Positions 1 to 12,289 of a stretch of DNA of 64,000 nucleotides are shown in pieces. Each line of letters starts with the position of its first letter. Positions within the stretch are counted from its first letter, which is position 1. The notes below the pieces were generated by a model, which saw only the letters and a list, made by a program, of their open reading frames with translations, did no database searches and was not told the DNA's origin. The stretch lies in NCBI GenBank assembly GCA_033220425.1, contig CM065649.1, forward strand, positions 5,084,001 through 5,148,000, written 5' to 3'. The stretch comes from Lepraria neglecta (lineage: Eukaryota; Ascomycota; Lecanoromycetes; Lecanorales; Stereocaulaceae). The translations under genes and the position numbers were made by a program.

Positions 1-1740
1 CTCTTAAGGATAAGTGCTATACCAAGAGACCCTAGGGCACCTACCCTAAGCTCCTTAGGAGGAGGAAGCGGATAATAATACCTAACTATTAACGAAGGAC
101 TTAGTAGATATATTAAGATAGCCTAGCCTAACTTATACTACGGAGAGAGAGATAAGCTTAAGGGATAGCTATCCTAGGTATTACTTTACTTAAAGTTCTA
201 AGGAGACCTTATACCTATATAATAATATCCTACCTTTACTATTATTTACTTACGTAGAAGAGCCTAAAAGTAGGTTAATCTATTCCTAAAGAAGTATATA
301 GAAGACGACAACGAAGACAGCGAAATCAAATAATAGATAGAGAGTATAGCTATATTTAGACTCGAAATCTACTATATATTCAGTCTATTAAACGAAGTTA
401 ATATAGTAATATAAACTATCTAGTATATAACCTAGAAGAAATCTATATTAGAGTACTCGACTTAATTTTAGTAATATATAGTAAAGACTAACTAGGATAA
501 TAATATATTAATAACTATATACCGGAGAGGTCTTAAGGATAATATTAAAGACGAGCTTATAAGGTTAGGGATTATTATTAATACCCTTAATAAACTAATT
601 AAAGAAGTGATTAAAATTAATAATAAGCTATTTAAAAGGACTATAGAGAAGAGATATAATAGAGGAGTCGGCGGAATAGAATACTTAAGCTTTTTCGCTA
701 AATCAAGGAGCTATTACCCAGGACATAAAGAACGTGACCCCTATAGGTATACGCCTATAGAACTGGACTTCACGGAGAAGAAAGGTAAATAGGCCTTTAG
801 GGGGCTAGCTAGGGGCAAGAAGTAGCAAAATAGTAATAAGAAAACACTAAAGTGTTATAGCTATAGTAAACCGGGCTACTTTACTAGAGACTATAAGTCG
901 AAAAATATAGTATATTAACTACAGCTAAATATACTAGAGAAAGTATATACCTAGGACAATATAGACGGCACGCCTAAGGAGATTCTACTAGTATAGGATA
1001 AAGTCGAAGAAGATATTAGTTCCTAGTATAATAGGATAATATAAGAAGAACTCGATAAAGAATCTAAAAACGACGATAATAACTTTATAAGGAAGTTTAA
1101 TATATATATCAGGGAATAATATAGGAATAACCTAAATACTAAAGACGGTAGTAAGGCTTAAGAAGAAAAGTCTAAGTAGGATTAGGAAGAAAGCGAAATA
1201 GATCTAGAGTAGGAAGAAGCCCTTAGTACGTTAGAAGCTGAGTAGGAAGAAATACGACTACTAAGAAGGATAATACCTGAAACTACTATATCTAAGGAAG
1301 AAGAAGAAAGCTCTAAGGAATATATATAGCTAGACTATCGGATAGATCGGAATTACTAAGGTCACAAGAGCATACTATAGGAAGAATATATATCGCTTTA
1401 CTACGTATAGTATAGTACGCCGAGGAATATAGCCAAGGGGCCAGTAAGAATACTACCCTATAGATATAGCTATTACTATAAATATAAGGAAAACGGATAT
1501 CTATAGTACCTCGCGACGAAAAGAATATACTAATACTTCCTAGGACGCGATAAGGAATAGTTAAAGAGAGTTATCTACGAATTAAATAATAACCTAAGCG
1601 CTAGAGAATACTATTTAATAGAATAGTACGCCTATCTGCACGATAACTACGAGAAGTATATATAGTCAAAGTCAAAGGTAGGGTTCCTACTCCTATAAGC
1701 GGGAAAAGAGTAATCTTTTATAGCAGGGGTAGCTATAAGG
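1..1740 (+). pseudogene. gag region of element B
   Basis: This is a degenerate Gag polyprotein, which would form the retrotransposon particle and package RNA. The best landmark is the nucleic-acid-binding zinc knuckle at about 853-895. The expected C-x2-C-x4-H-x4-C spacing is present, but three of the four metal ligands now read Tyr (only the first Cys, TGT, survives). That fits TGC/CAC codons mutated by RIP. A short open stretch at 607-792 is a surviving fragment of the capsid end and not a separate gene. The stretch 900-1700 is Glu/Asp-rich with many stops. Confidence 0.75.
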
Positions 1741-4700
1741 AGATCAATATATTAACCCCCAAATAATATCTGTATTCCGCGCAATACGATACATATATAA
1801 AGATACCGGTAATCGTTAACGGATAGCGGACCGTTACGATAATAGATTCTAGAGCTACTAGAAACTTTATCTCGCGAGACTTGGTATAAATAACTAGAAT
1901 ACTAACTCGAAAGAAGTTATAGTAGTATAATCTTTAGATAGCTAATAGGTTAATACTATTAATAGGAAAGGTAGACAAAGAGATACTTTCGTTACCTATT
2001 ATAATTCAGCGCTACTATAAGGAGATTACCTTTAATATTATTAGGATAGCTACCTATTATATAATTTTAGGAATACCTTGGTTAAAGAAGTATAACCTAA
2101 TAATTAATTAGGCTCGAGGAGTACTCAAGATAGATCAATCCGGAAATATTACCAGGATTATACCTACGTATCAGCAGCGTTTAATAGTAGATAAGAAGTC
2201 GAACCGAAGACCGGTCGAGGTATATATTACCTTAGCTTCGTATAAGGACGGCACTAAAGGGTAGTCTAACTCTATAGTTACTAGTAAAGGTTAGCGGGAT
2301 AATAAAGTAAGAGTTAAGGGAGGAACTAATATACTCTCTATCCCTCGGGAATATAGTAAATAGGTATACTTATTCAAGAAAGAGACGAATATAGAAGTAT
2401 TACCTAAGTATTAGCTATAGGATTATAAGATCGAACTCGAACCTAGTAAGTAACTAATATTTAGACCTATTTACGTATTATTAGAAAAGGAACTTAAAGT
2501 ACTTCGCGGGTATATTAACGAGAACCTTAAAAAAGGATTTATTCGAGAATCTAAATTACTAGTAGGTTACCCGATCCTCTTTATACTAAAGAAGGATAGA
2601 AGCTTATAACTATACGTCGACTATCGAAAGTTAAACGATATTATAATCAAGAATAGATATCCTTTACCTAATATCGGCGAGCTATAGGATCGGCTTAGGA
2701 AAGCAAAGATATTTACTAAACTAGATCTTAGAGGCGTATATAACCTAATTTAGATAAAAGGAGGCGAAGAATAGAAAACTGCCTTCCGAACAAGATATAG
2801 CTATTATAAGTATCTAGTAATACTATTTAGACTTACTAACGTACTAGTAACCTGCTAAGTACTTATTAATAATATTATACGAGTATACTTAGATCGAATA
2901 GCGATAGCGTACCTCGATAATATACTAATTTATTCTGAGAATAAGAAAGAATATATTGCGTATATATAGGATGTCCTTAGATGCCTATTATAAGTAAAAC
3001 TTCTTCTTAAACCAGAAAAGTGCGAATTCTACAGGGAATTAGTAGAGTTTCTAGGATTTGTGGTTAGTATAAAAGGTATTAGTATAAGCCCGGAGAAGAT
3101 TAAGGCTATAGCTGAATAGCCTATACTATAGGACGTCAAAGCAGTATAAAGCTTCTTAGGATTTACCAACTTTAATAGGAAGTTTATCGAGGGCTACTCC
3201 AAGAAGGCACTACCGCTAACGGATATTACTAAGAAGAATATCGGATTTATATAGGGAAAAGACTAATAGAAGGCGTTTAATATACTAAAGAAGGTATACG
3301 CGGATCTACCGGTACTCTGTACCTTTTAAATAAACGAGCCAGCTTATATCGAAACGGACGTATTAGATCTCGTAATAGGAGTATACTTATACCAGATGAA
3401 AGACTAAAAATAGTATCTAGTTACCTACTATTCAAGGAAGATATTAGTAGTAGAATAGAACTATAATATATACGACAAGGAGTTACTTGCCGTAGTATAT
3501 ATACTTTAGAACTGGCGAGTATACGTAGAAAGCTACTTAGACTTAACTATCTTTATAGACTATAAGAACCTTCTTAACTTTATAATAATAAAGGAGTTAA
3601 ATAGATAATAGGTCCGATAGTCAGAACTACTAGGTTAATATAAGTTCAAGATAATCTATACCCTAGGGAAGGATAATAGTCGAGCAGACGCCCTTAGTAG
3701 GCGATTAGACTATATAGAAGAAAAGGATATTATAGAACGACTAATCCTAAAGAAAGAAGCCGATGGATTATTAGTACTATACTAGGTATTAGCTATAACC
3801 CTTCGTATAATAGGACCTAATACGACTAATAGGATCGTAAAAGCCTACGAAGATAATATATTCGCAATAATCCTAAGAAAGGATTAGCCGGATATAGTAT
3901 TACTTAAATACTAGGGGAAAACTTATCTACCTGAATAATATATAGAAGAAGTAATCAGGGATTACTACGACGACCTATTACAAGGTTATCCGGGAGTTAC
4001 CAAGATAGTAGAACTCCTAGGACGAGGATACGCGGCGCCAAAACTTCGAGCGCGTGTTAAATAATATATTAAAGAATGTATTTAATACTAGTAGAACAAG
4101 TCTATACGATATACCAAATATGGACAAATATAATTTATACTAGTTCTAGAATTACTATAGGATGATATTATAATAGACTTTATAATTAAGTTACTACTAT
4201 CTAAGGATCTAGCTATATAGGATACCTTTGATTCAATTATAGTTATTATAGATAAACTAACGAAGTATACTATTATAGTACCTTTCAAGGAAACCTATAA
4301 AGTAGATCAACTAGTATTCGTACTGCTGGATAGGCTAATAAGGGATTATAGTATACCAAAGTCGATTATATTAGATAGAGATAAGCTCTTTATATCTAAT
4401 TACTAGAAGATACTTATTAGAGTAATTAGAACGAAACTAAGAATATTAATAGTATACTATCCGTAGATAGATAGATAAATAGAATGTACAAATTAGATAA
4501 TAGAAGCGTACCTTAGGTACTACGTCAACTAGAAATAGGATAACTAGGTATTACTACTTCTAATAGTATAACTGGTATATAATAATAAGATATTAGATAT
4601 AATAAAGCTAATACCATTCTTTACTAATTATAGAAAGAATATAAATACTTTTCTATAACCTAGGGAGGGACCTAATATAGAAAAAGCCTTAGTAAAGGCG

Positions 4701-5069
4701 GACGAGCTAAAGAATTTATATAAGGATATATAAAGATCTATTAAAAGCTTAAATTCTAAACTAAAGGAACGAATTAATAAGAAAAGAAAGAATATTCCTC
4801 AGCTAAAAAAGGGGGATAAAGTATACCTCCTAATAAAAAATATAAGAATAACGAGACTAAGTAAGAAACTAGATTATATTAAGGTTAGACTATTCTTGTT
4901 TAAATAGGTAAAAGGACCTATTAACTATAAACTCGAGCTTCTACCTGACGCTAAGGTATATCCGGTATTCTACATCTTACTCTTAGAGCTAGTAGACTCT
5001 AATATACCCTTATAGGAAACATTTTATTATAATATTAAAGAAGAAACGGAGTTCAAGGTCGAGAGGATT
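1741..5069 (+). pseudogene. pol region of element B (PR-RT-RH-INT, chromodomain split by element C)
   Basis: Protease, reverse transcriptase, RNase H and integrase follow in Gypsy order. The protease active site near 1842 reads DSRAT where DSGAT is expected. The reverse transcriptase holds a VDYRKLND block near 2615-2645 and a catalytic box at 2910-2936 reading YLDN-ILIYS, so the second catalytic Asp is Asn. RNase H lies around 3340-3600, the integrase zinc-binding region around 3960-4100 and the integrase core around 4130-4500. The chromodomain starts near 5030, is cut by element C at 5074 and resumes at 11622-11760. Many Trp and Gln positions are now TAG or TAA. Confidence 0.85.
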
Positions 5070-5074
5070 CTAAA

Positions 5075-5486
5075 TATTACGACCCACGTCCGATCGTTTA
5101 CCTAACGGTGCGATAACCGGGTATGGGTGCGCGTGTCTTATGCTTCTGTGGGAGAGGAGTTACTCAGGTAGAATGGCAGTCTTCTTTGATGTAGGTAACC
5201 AATGCGTTCTATATTGATAACTAGTAAAGTATAGTGCGAGGAGTACCCGAAAGATTAACCAAGTTGAACACGCTGTTCCAAATAGTGGGCAAAGCCCCGT
5301 ATATATAGACATAAGAAATCCTGCCAAGCATCCTATGAGCGCTATGAGCGCACGGCGCTTATTGCGCTTATCATTCTTGAGCGCTATAAGCGCACGGCGC
5401 TCGTTGCGCTCATCGCTACAGCTTCTAGTCCTGTCCGTAGTACCTTGTCCTACAGGATAGTCCTGTTAGAACCAGTGGTTCTAATA
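5075..5486 (-). repeat. LTR of element C (3' LTR in element orientation)
   Basis: This copy is 412 bp and matches 11205-11616 closely; most differences are C/T or G/A. Its outer TG has become TA, seen as TATT at 5075. It contains two imperfect copies of a GC-rich segment built on GAGCGCTATGAGCGCA and GCGCTCATTGCGCTCAT (about 5336-5425). The edge next to the polypurine tract carries an inverted repeat with stem GTTAGAACC and loop AGT. Confidence 0.93.
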
Positions 5487-5960
5487 CTAGCCCCCTCCTC
5501 TAGATTTCTCGTCCCGAGAAACTATCTATCCTTTATACCTCCTCGTCGAAATATCTATTCTAAAGATCCTATCATCCGTTATAAAGAGCTCTCCGGTGAA
5601 TTATCCAGATTCGTAATACGTCCTTATACTCTCTATACGAAGGGCAATAGGTAATGCTTAGTAGGTGTCCGTTTAGACCGTTGTTCCAACTGCGTTGCAG
5701 CGGGCAAGAAGTACGACCTAGTTATGTCCGTCGACGAGATGCGTCGTATTAAGAAGGTTTGTGATAATACTTGGTCAGAAATAAAGGAAACGCAGGCGAA
5801 ACTTATACGCCTCTAATCGTAATTCGATCGAGTCTAGGATAAAGAGAAAAAGTTGGTTGAGCGTAAGTTATAGAATATCGAGGAGTTAGAGAAGGATAAG
5901 GATCTTCCTTCTAACACCCCTGACGGTTTGATATTTAACGTCGGCTCTGAGTAGTTCGAC
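5487..5960 (+). pseudogene. Antisense accessory ORF of element C (Cys motif plus coiled coil)
   Basis: The frame runs opposite to gag-pol, between the pol 3' end and the 3' LTR. It is open from within the LTR (5445) to 5654, then continues after a single TAA. Visible blocks in order: SFIPP, RYKELSGELSRFVIRPY, LDRCSNC followed by GKKYDL, EMRRIKK, a Lys/Glu-rich helical stretch with heptad-like spacing, and LEKDKDLPSN near the end. Elements A, B and E keep the same protein in the same position and orientation. The CxxC plus a downstream C/Y after a Gly suggests a small zinc-binding motif (inference). No start codon can be chosen with confidence, and the function is unknown to me. Confidence 0.7.
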
Positions 5961-5989
5961 CTCCCCCCGGCCTAGAGGGCCCCGAGAGC

Positions 5990-8900
5990 TTCGACTAGTC
6001 TTCTCTCGTCTCCGATGAAACTCTTGTAGGCGTTCCCCGTAATTCCCTGCAAGGTTCCTAAGAGGTTCCTAGGTACTTTCCGTTTTGTTATACCCTTTCT
6101 ATTTAACCAGATAGAACTGATTTCTTCTATCTAGGATCCTCTTGACCTTATACTCTATTTCTTCCTTAACGTTATAATAAAACGTTTCTTAGAGTAGTAT
6201 ATTAGAGTCTACTAGCTCTAGGAGTAAGATATAGAACACCGGATATACTTTAGCGTCAGGTAGAAGCTCGAGTTTATAGTTAACGGCCCCCTTTACCTTC
6301 TTTATCAAGAATAGTCCGACCTTAATATAATCTAGTTTCTTGCTTAGTCTTATCGTTTTCATATTTTTTGTTAAGAGGTATACTTTATCCCCCTCTTTAA
6401 GCTGAGGAATATTCTTTCTTTTACTATTAATTTATTCCTTTAACTTATTATTTAAGCTTTCGATTATTTTTTGTATATCCTCGTATAAACTTTTTAGCTC
6501 CTCTGCCTTAACTAAGGCTTTTTCTGCGTTAGGTCCTTCCCTTGGTTATAGAAATATATTCGTATTCTTTCCGTGATTGGCAAAGAATGGTATCAGACCT
6601 GTTGTGTTTGACCTCTTGTCGTTATAAGCCAATTATGCTATTGGAAGTAGTGAAACCTAGTTGTCTTGTTTTTGGTTTATATAGTGTCTTAGGTACGCTT
6701 CTATCGTTTAGTTTATATGTTCTATTTATCTATTAGTCTATAGATAGTAGGCGGTTAATATCCGAAGTTTAGTTCCAATTGCTGCGATTAGCGTTTTCTA
6801 GTAGTTGGAAGTAAATAACTTGTCTCTATCGGATGTTATCGATCTAGGTATACTATAATCCCTTATTAACTTGTCAAGTAGTACGAAGGCTAGTTGGTCT
6901 ACTTTGTACGTTTCTTTGAAAGGTACTATAATCGTATACTTTGTAAGTTTATCTATAATAACTATAATTGAATCGAAGGTATCCTATATAGCTGGATCCT
7001 TTAAAGGTGGTAATTTGACTATAAAGTCCATTGTGACATTATCCTATAGTGAGTCTGGTACAGGCGCAAACTGAATTTGCCCGTACTTAGCGTATCGTGT
7101 AGACTTGTTCTGCTGGTAATGAATACATTCCTTGATGTATTGTTCAACACGTGTCCGAAGTTTCGGCGCTACGTATCCTCGTCCTAGGAGTCCTATTATC
7201 TTGGATACTCTAGGGTAACCTTGCAATAGGTCATCGTGGTAATCCCTGATTACTTCTTTAATGTATATATCAGGTAAGTAAGTTTTTTCCTGATATCTAA
7301 GCAATACTGAATCCGGTTAATCCTGTCTTAGCTTTGTTGCGAATGTATTATTATTGTAGGCCTTTACGATCCTGTCAGTCGTATCAGGTCCCGATATACG
7401 AAGGGTTATTGCTAATGCCTAATATGGCACTAATAATCCATCGGCTTCTCGTTTTAGGATTGGTCGTTCCGTGACGTTCTTTTCTTCTATATAATCTAAT
7501 CGCCTACTAAGCGCATCTGCTCGACTATTATCTTTTCCTAGGGTATAGGTTATCTTGAACTTATATTATCTAAGTAGTTCTAACTATCTAACTTATCTCC
7601 TATTTAACTCTTTCGTTATTATAAAGTTAAGAAGATTCTTATAATCCGTGAAGATAGTTAGGTCCGAGTAGCTTTCTACGTATACTCTCTAATTTTAAAG
7701 TATATATACTACGGCAAGTAGTTCTTTATCGTATATATTATAGTTTTATTCTACTACTAACATTTTTCGTGAAAAGTAGGTAACTAGATACTACTTTTGG
7801 TCCTTTATTTGACAAAGGTATACTCCTATTACAAGATCCGAGGTATCTATTTCGATATAAGCCGGTTCGTTGGCTTAAAAGGTATAGAGTACTAGTAGAT
7901 CCGTATATACTTTTTTCAATGTGTTAAACAACTTTTATTATTCTTGTCCCTATATAAATCCGATATCTTTCTTAGTAATATCTATAAGTAGAAGTACTTT
8001 CTTTAAGTAGCCTTCGATAAACTTCCTGTTAAAGTTAGCAAATCCTAAGAAACTTTGCACTACTTTGACGTCTTATAGTATAGGCTATTCCGCTATAGCT
8101 CTGATCTTTTCTAGGCTTATACTAATACCTTTTATACTGACTATAAATCCTAGGAACTTAATAGAGTCCCTATAAAATTCGCACTTTTCAGGTTTAAGGA
8201 GAAGTCCCGCTTGTGACAGGTATTCGATAATGTCCTATATATACTTAACGTATTCTTCCTTGTTCCTAGAGTAAATCAAGATATTGTCGAGGTACGCTAT
8301 CGCTATTCGATCTAAGTATGCTTATATAACGTTATTAATAAGTACTTGGCAGGTTACTAGTACGTTAGTGAGTCTAAACGGCATTACTAGATACTTATAA
8401 TGGCTATATCTGGTCCGGAAGGTAGTTTTCTATTCTTCGCCTTCTTTTATTCGGATTAGATTATATACCCCTCTAAGGTCCAGTTTTGTGAATATCTTTG
8501 CCTTGCCGAGCCGATCCTGTAGCTCGCTAATATTTGGTAAAGGATACCTATTTTTGATCGTGATATCGTTTAATTTCCGATAGTCGACGTATAGCCTTAA
8601 GCTTCCGTCCTTCTTCGGTGCGAAGAGGATTAGATACCCTGCTAGTAATTTGGATTCTCGAATAAATCCTTTCTTAAGGTTCTTATCGATATACCCGCGA
8701 AGTATAGTAAGTTCCTTTTCTAATAATATATAGATAGGTCCAAATATTGGCGCCTTACCAGGTTCGAGTTCGATCTTATAATCCTATAGCTGGTGCTTAG
8801 GCAACGCTTTTGCGCTCGTCTCTTCCTTGAATAGGTATACCTACCGTTTATATCCCTGAGGGATCGTAGAAGGTTCGTCCTTTCCTTTAATAGCTCTCTC

Positions 8901-9530
8901 TTTAGTATCCTACTAACCCTTACTAGTAACTAAGGAGTCGAGCCTTCTCTCTTAGAAGTCGCTCTTATTATTTAAGAATAAGGTAATATATACTTCGACC
9001 GGTCTTCGGTTCTTTCTCTTATCTATTATCGTCTACTATTGACTAATAGGTCTAATACTAGTAACGTCTCCAGATCGTCCGAATTTAAGTACTTTTATCT
9101 TCTAGTTAATTTCTAGGTTATATTTATTCAACTAAGGTATTCCTAAAATGATATTATAAGTAGCTATCCTAACTATATTGAATGTAATCTCCTTATAGTA
9201 TTACTGAATTATTACTAGTAGGGAGCGTATTTCCTCCTCTACTTTTCCTATTAAAAATACTAACCTATCAGCCAGGCGTAGCTCGTAAGACAATTTCTTC
9301 TTTCGGGTTGGTAGGCCGCTTGAGTCCACCAAGTTCCTTGAGATAAAATTCCCTGTAGCTCCGCTGTCTATTATCGCTACGGTCCGCTATCTATCGATAT
9401 TTACTAGTATAATAATATAAGTGTAATACTAGGCGGAACACAATTGTTATTTAGGGAATAACGTATTAATCTCCTTATGCTTCCCCGTAGTATAAGAGAT
9501 TATTCTTTTCCCTGTAATAGTAGGAAGCTA
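5990..9530 (-). pseudogene. pol region of element C
   Basis: Reading on the minus strand from high to low coordinates: protease near 9371-9352 with an intact DSGATG; reverse transcriptase about 8720-8170 with the VDYRKLND block near 8590 and a YLDN-ILIY catalytic box at about 8295-8270; RNase H about 7900-7600; integrase about 7400-6500; chromodomain about 6180-6030. A fragment at 7304-7044 is open and shows the integrase zinc-binding domain. There, one His (HDD) is kept, the second His of the GHPG block is Tyr, and the second Cys of CxxC is Tyr. Scattered TAG/TAA codons replace Trp and Gln. Only the second catalytic Asp of the polymerase is lost, so damage is milder than in A, B or E. Confidence 0.85.
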
Positions 9531-11204
9531 TATACTTTCTTTATACCTTTATACGGGATATATTTATCGTATAGGTAGCTATACTATAGTACCTAGTTAT
9601 AAGCTCCTCTCTTAAAGACTTTAAGTAAGCTGTTCCTTTCCTTTTCCTACTTTTCTATAAAGTATAGGAAGTAGTAATACTTCCTCTTACTTGCAAGATA
9701 CTATTAGTACCTATCTTCCTTATACTTATACTACTATATCTCTCTATAGTAAGATTTCTTTAATAGAGGTACTATATATTCTTCCGCCAGGCGGCCTCTT
9801 TCCTCCCTATATATTGAATAATCGGGCAATATACACTCAGTATATGGAATCTCGCTATATTACTAATGTTCCCTATTATATCGATAGTCTCGTATAGGTT
9901 CGTCCCATTTGGGTTTTATAGATAATTGCTCGTTTAGTATACCTCGTACTTTGCTTTCGATTTCGTCGAAGAGTTTATATTCGTCTTTATCCGATTAAGG
10001 TTCTTTGATTTCTAGCAATTTTCCTTCTATTTGGGATATAGTAGATCCAGGTTCGGGTGTCGATACTAGTCTTTCTAGACTAGCTTTCCGCTGTTCCTAA
10101 TCCGTCTTATATTACTAAGATCTATTACTATCCCTATAGTAATATCTCTATACTTCTTTATTAAATTCTAATTCGAAGGTATTATCTTCCGAATCCTGAC
10201 TAGATTCTTCTTTATCGTATAATTACTATATTTCCTCGGAGTCTTCCTTATTATCTCGAGGTCCTCCTTCTATTGCATTAATCTGTAGTCAGTATACCAT
10301 ATTCTTCGACCTATAGTCTCTAGCCATATAGCCCAGCTTGCTATAGCTATAGTAAGTAATTACTTTCTTTCCCCCGTGCTGCTTTTTTCCCTTTAAAGTT
10401 TCCTTTCTTCTTTCCTATCTAAATAAAGTTAATCTCTATTAGCACTATACTATAGTAAGTATTACGTTCCCTATAGTCTTGTCGGTAATTCCTTGTTTTC
10501 GAAAAGAATCCCTTATATCGGGTTCTACTAACTCCTCCGTCATGCCGCTTCTCTATAGATCGTTCGAATAGTTTATTATTAATCTCGATCGTATTTTTAA
10601 TAAGTCTATCTAGAGTATCGATTACTCCTCCGAATCTTATAAGCTTATCTTTAATATTATCTTTAAGGCCTCGACAATATATCGTTATTAGCGCATCATT
10701 ATCCCAGCCTATTTTAGTCGCGTATATTTGAAATTAAGTTGAAAACTCTAACGCTGACTTCTTCTACTTTATATACTAAATAATGCGTATTACTACGTTT
10801 GCCTCATTAGAAGGTCCGAATATACGGCGGATTTCAACTATAAACTTTGGTATACTTTCTATCTATAACTTAACGTCGCCGTCTTCGTTATCGTCTTCTA
10901 TATACTTCTTTAGGAAAGGTTCGACCTACTTTTAGGCCCGTCCTCGTAGGTACGATATGGCGAAGGTAGTGTATCTAGTTGCTAGGAGCAAGTCTCCCTG
11001 GAATAAAAGGTATAGTTATACTTGCGTGAGCCACGGCTCAAGCTTATCTCTGTCTCCGTAGTATAGGTCTGGTACTATAACCTTAATCCTCTTTCCAGAT
11101 CCTTCGTCTATAGTATAGCATCTCTGGCCAGTAACTATTGAGGTGCTTGGGGTAGGGTTTCTACCTGAAGTTGTTGAAGAACTTATCCCTTAGGGTGTTC
11201 AAAG
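9531..11204 (-). pseudogene. gag region of element C
   Basis: This is a degenerate Gag on the minus strand, starting just inside the 5' LTR at 11205. The zinc knuckle is at about 10350-10300 and reads Y-x2-Y-x4-Y-x4-Y around a Lys-Leu-Gly core, so all four metal ligands appear as Tyr. Acidic, low-complexity sequence fills 10300-9700, as in copies B and E. An open plus-strand stretch at 9691-9897 is a chance reading across it. The primer-binding region abuts 11204. Confidence 0.75.
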
Positions 11205-11616
11205 TGTTACGACCTACGTCCAATCGTTTACCTAACGGTGCGATAACCGGGTATGGGTGCGTGTGTCTTATGCTTCTGTGGGAGAGGAGTCACTCAGGTA
11301 GAATGGCAGTCTTCTTTGATGTAGGTAACTAATACGTTCTATATTGATAACTAGTAAAGTATAGTGCGAGGAGTACCCGAAAGATTAACCAAGTTGAACA
11401 CGCTGTTCCAAACAGTGGGCAAAGCCCCGTATATATAGATATAAGAAATCCTACCAAGCATCCTATGAGCGCTATGAGCGCACGGCGCTCATTGCGCTCA
11501 TTATTCTTGAGCGCTATGAGCGTACGGCGCTCGTTGCGCTCATCGCTATAGCTGCTAGTCCTGTCCGTAGTACCTTGTCCTATAGGATAGTCCTGTTAGA
11601 ACCAGTGGTTCTAACA
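11205..11616 (-). repeat. LTR of element C (5' LTR in element orientation)
   Basis: This copy is 412 bp and keeps canonical ends, TGTTAC at 11205 and CTAACA at 11616. It is followed by the TSD CTAAA. The GC-rich internal duplication seen in the other LTR is present at about 11466-11552. The minus-strand 5' end starts TGTTAGAACC and folds as a 9-bp stem with a 3-base loop. Confidence 0.95.
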
Positions 11617-11764
11617 CTAAATTAGGTTAATTAGAAGTATCTAGTTAAATAGAAAGGGTATAATAATACCGAAAACACCTGGGAACCTCTTAGGAACCTC
11701 CGGAACTGCTAGGACCTTCTATAGGAGTTCCGGGAATAATCGGGAAGGAGGACCAATCGGTTCT

Positions 11765-12240
11765 GTCTAGGAAGCCAAACTGTTCGGACGAGATATTAAA
11801 TATCTAGCTATTAGGAACGCTTGGGATAGACTACTAGTCTTCTTCTAACTCCTTAATATTCTATATCTCTTAGTCTATAATCTTCCGCTTTTTATCTTCG
11901 AGTTATTTATACTACGTCTAAAGGCGTATTAGTATAGCCTAAAGATATATAGACTCTTCCGTATTACGAGCTAACTCTTCGCGCGTAGTTTTTAACTGTA
12001 ACTACGCTTCCTTTCGTTCTATCTCGATATAATATATCTTAAGGGGCGATACTACAAGGTCGTATTTTCTACCGCTGCCTATATAGTTAGAACACCTATC
12101 GGAACCCGTACCTATCAAGCACTACTTGCCGCTGGTAACATATCGGGAATACAGCCGCATTACAACTTCGGTTAGCTTACTGGCTAACACCGTTCGGCGG
12201 ACGGTCGGTTTATCTGAATATTTAGTACGTCGGGGTAGTA
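11765..12240 (-). pseudogene. Antisense accessory ORF of element B
   Basis: The minus-strand frame runs from near the polypurine tract toward pol. Blocks match the same-position ORF of element C: VLASKLTEVVMRLYSRY, then a GTGSDRCSN block followed by GRKYDLVVSP, a charged helical stretch, and NIKELEED then FNISSEQF near 11790. Several TAG/TAA codons interrupt it at positions that look like Gln or Trp. The last Cys of the motif is Tyr. Function unknown. Confidence 0.65.
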
Positions 12241-12289
12241 TAAAGGATAGATAGTTTCTTGGGACGAGAAATCTGGGAGAGGGAGCTAA

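Larger units (their letters stand above)
5075..11616 (-). mobile_element. Element C: complete nested Ty3/Gypsy LTR retrotransposon on the minus strand, TSD CTAAA
   Basis: Two 412-bp LTRs (5075-5486 and 11205-11616) enclose a 5.7-kb internal region coding on the minus strand. A perfect 5-bp duplication CTAAA flanks it (5070-5074 and 11617-11621). Removing the element rejoins B's chromodomain, as in the uninterrupted copies A and E. A purine-rich tract next to 5487 (minus strand GAGGAGGGGG) is the polypurine tract and sets the orientation. The right LTR is therefore the 5' LTR, with the primer-binding region just left of 11205 (minus strand CTTTGAACACCC). C is less mutated than A, B or E: its protease still reads DSGATG. 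It is presumably the youngest family-1 insertion here. Confidence 0.95.

Noticed and set aside
7044-7304. Independent small gene
   Set aside because: It is a surviving open piece of element C's integrase zinc-binding domain inside a larger interrupted pol frame.
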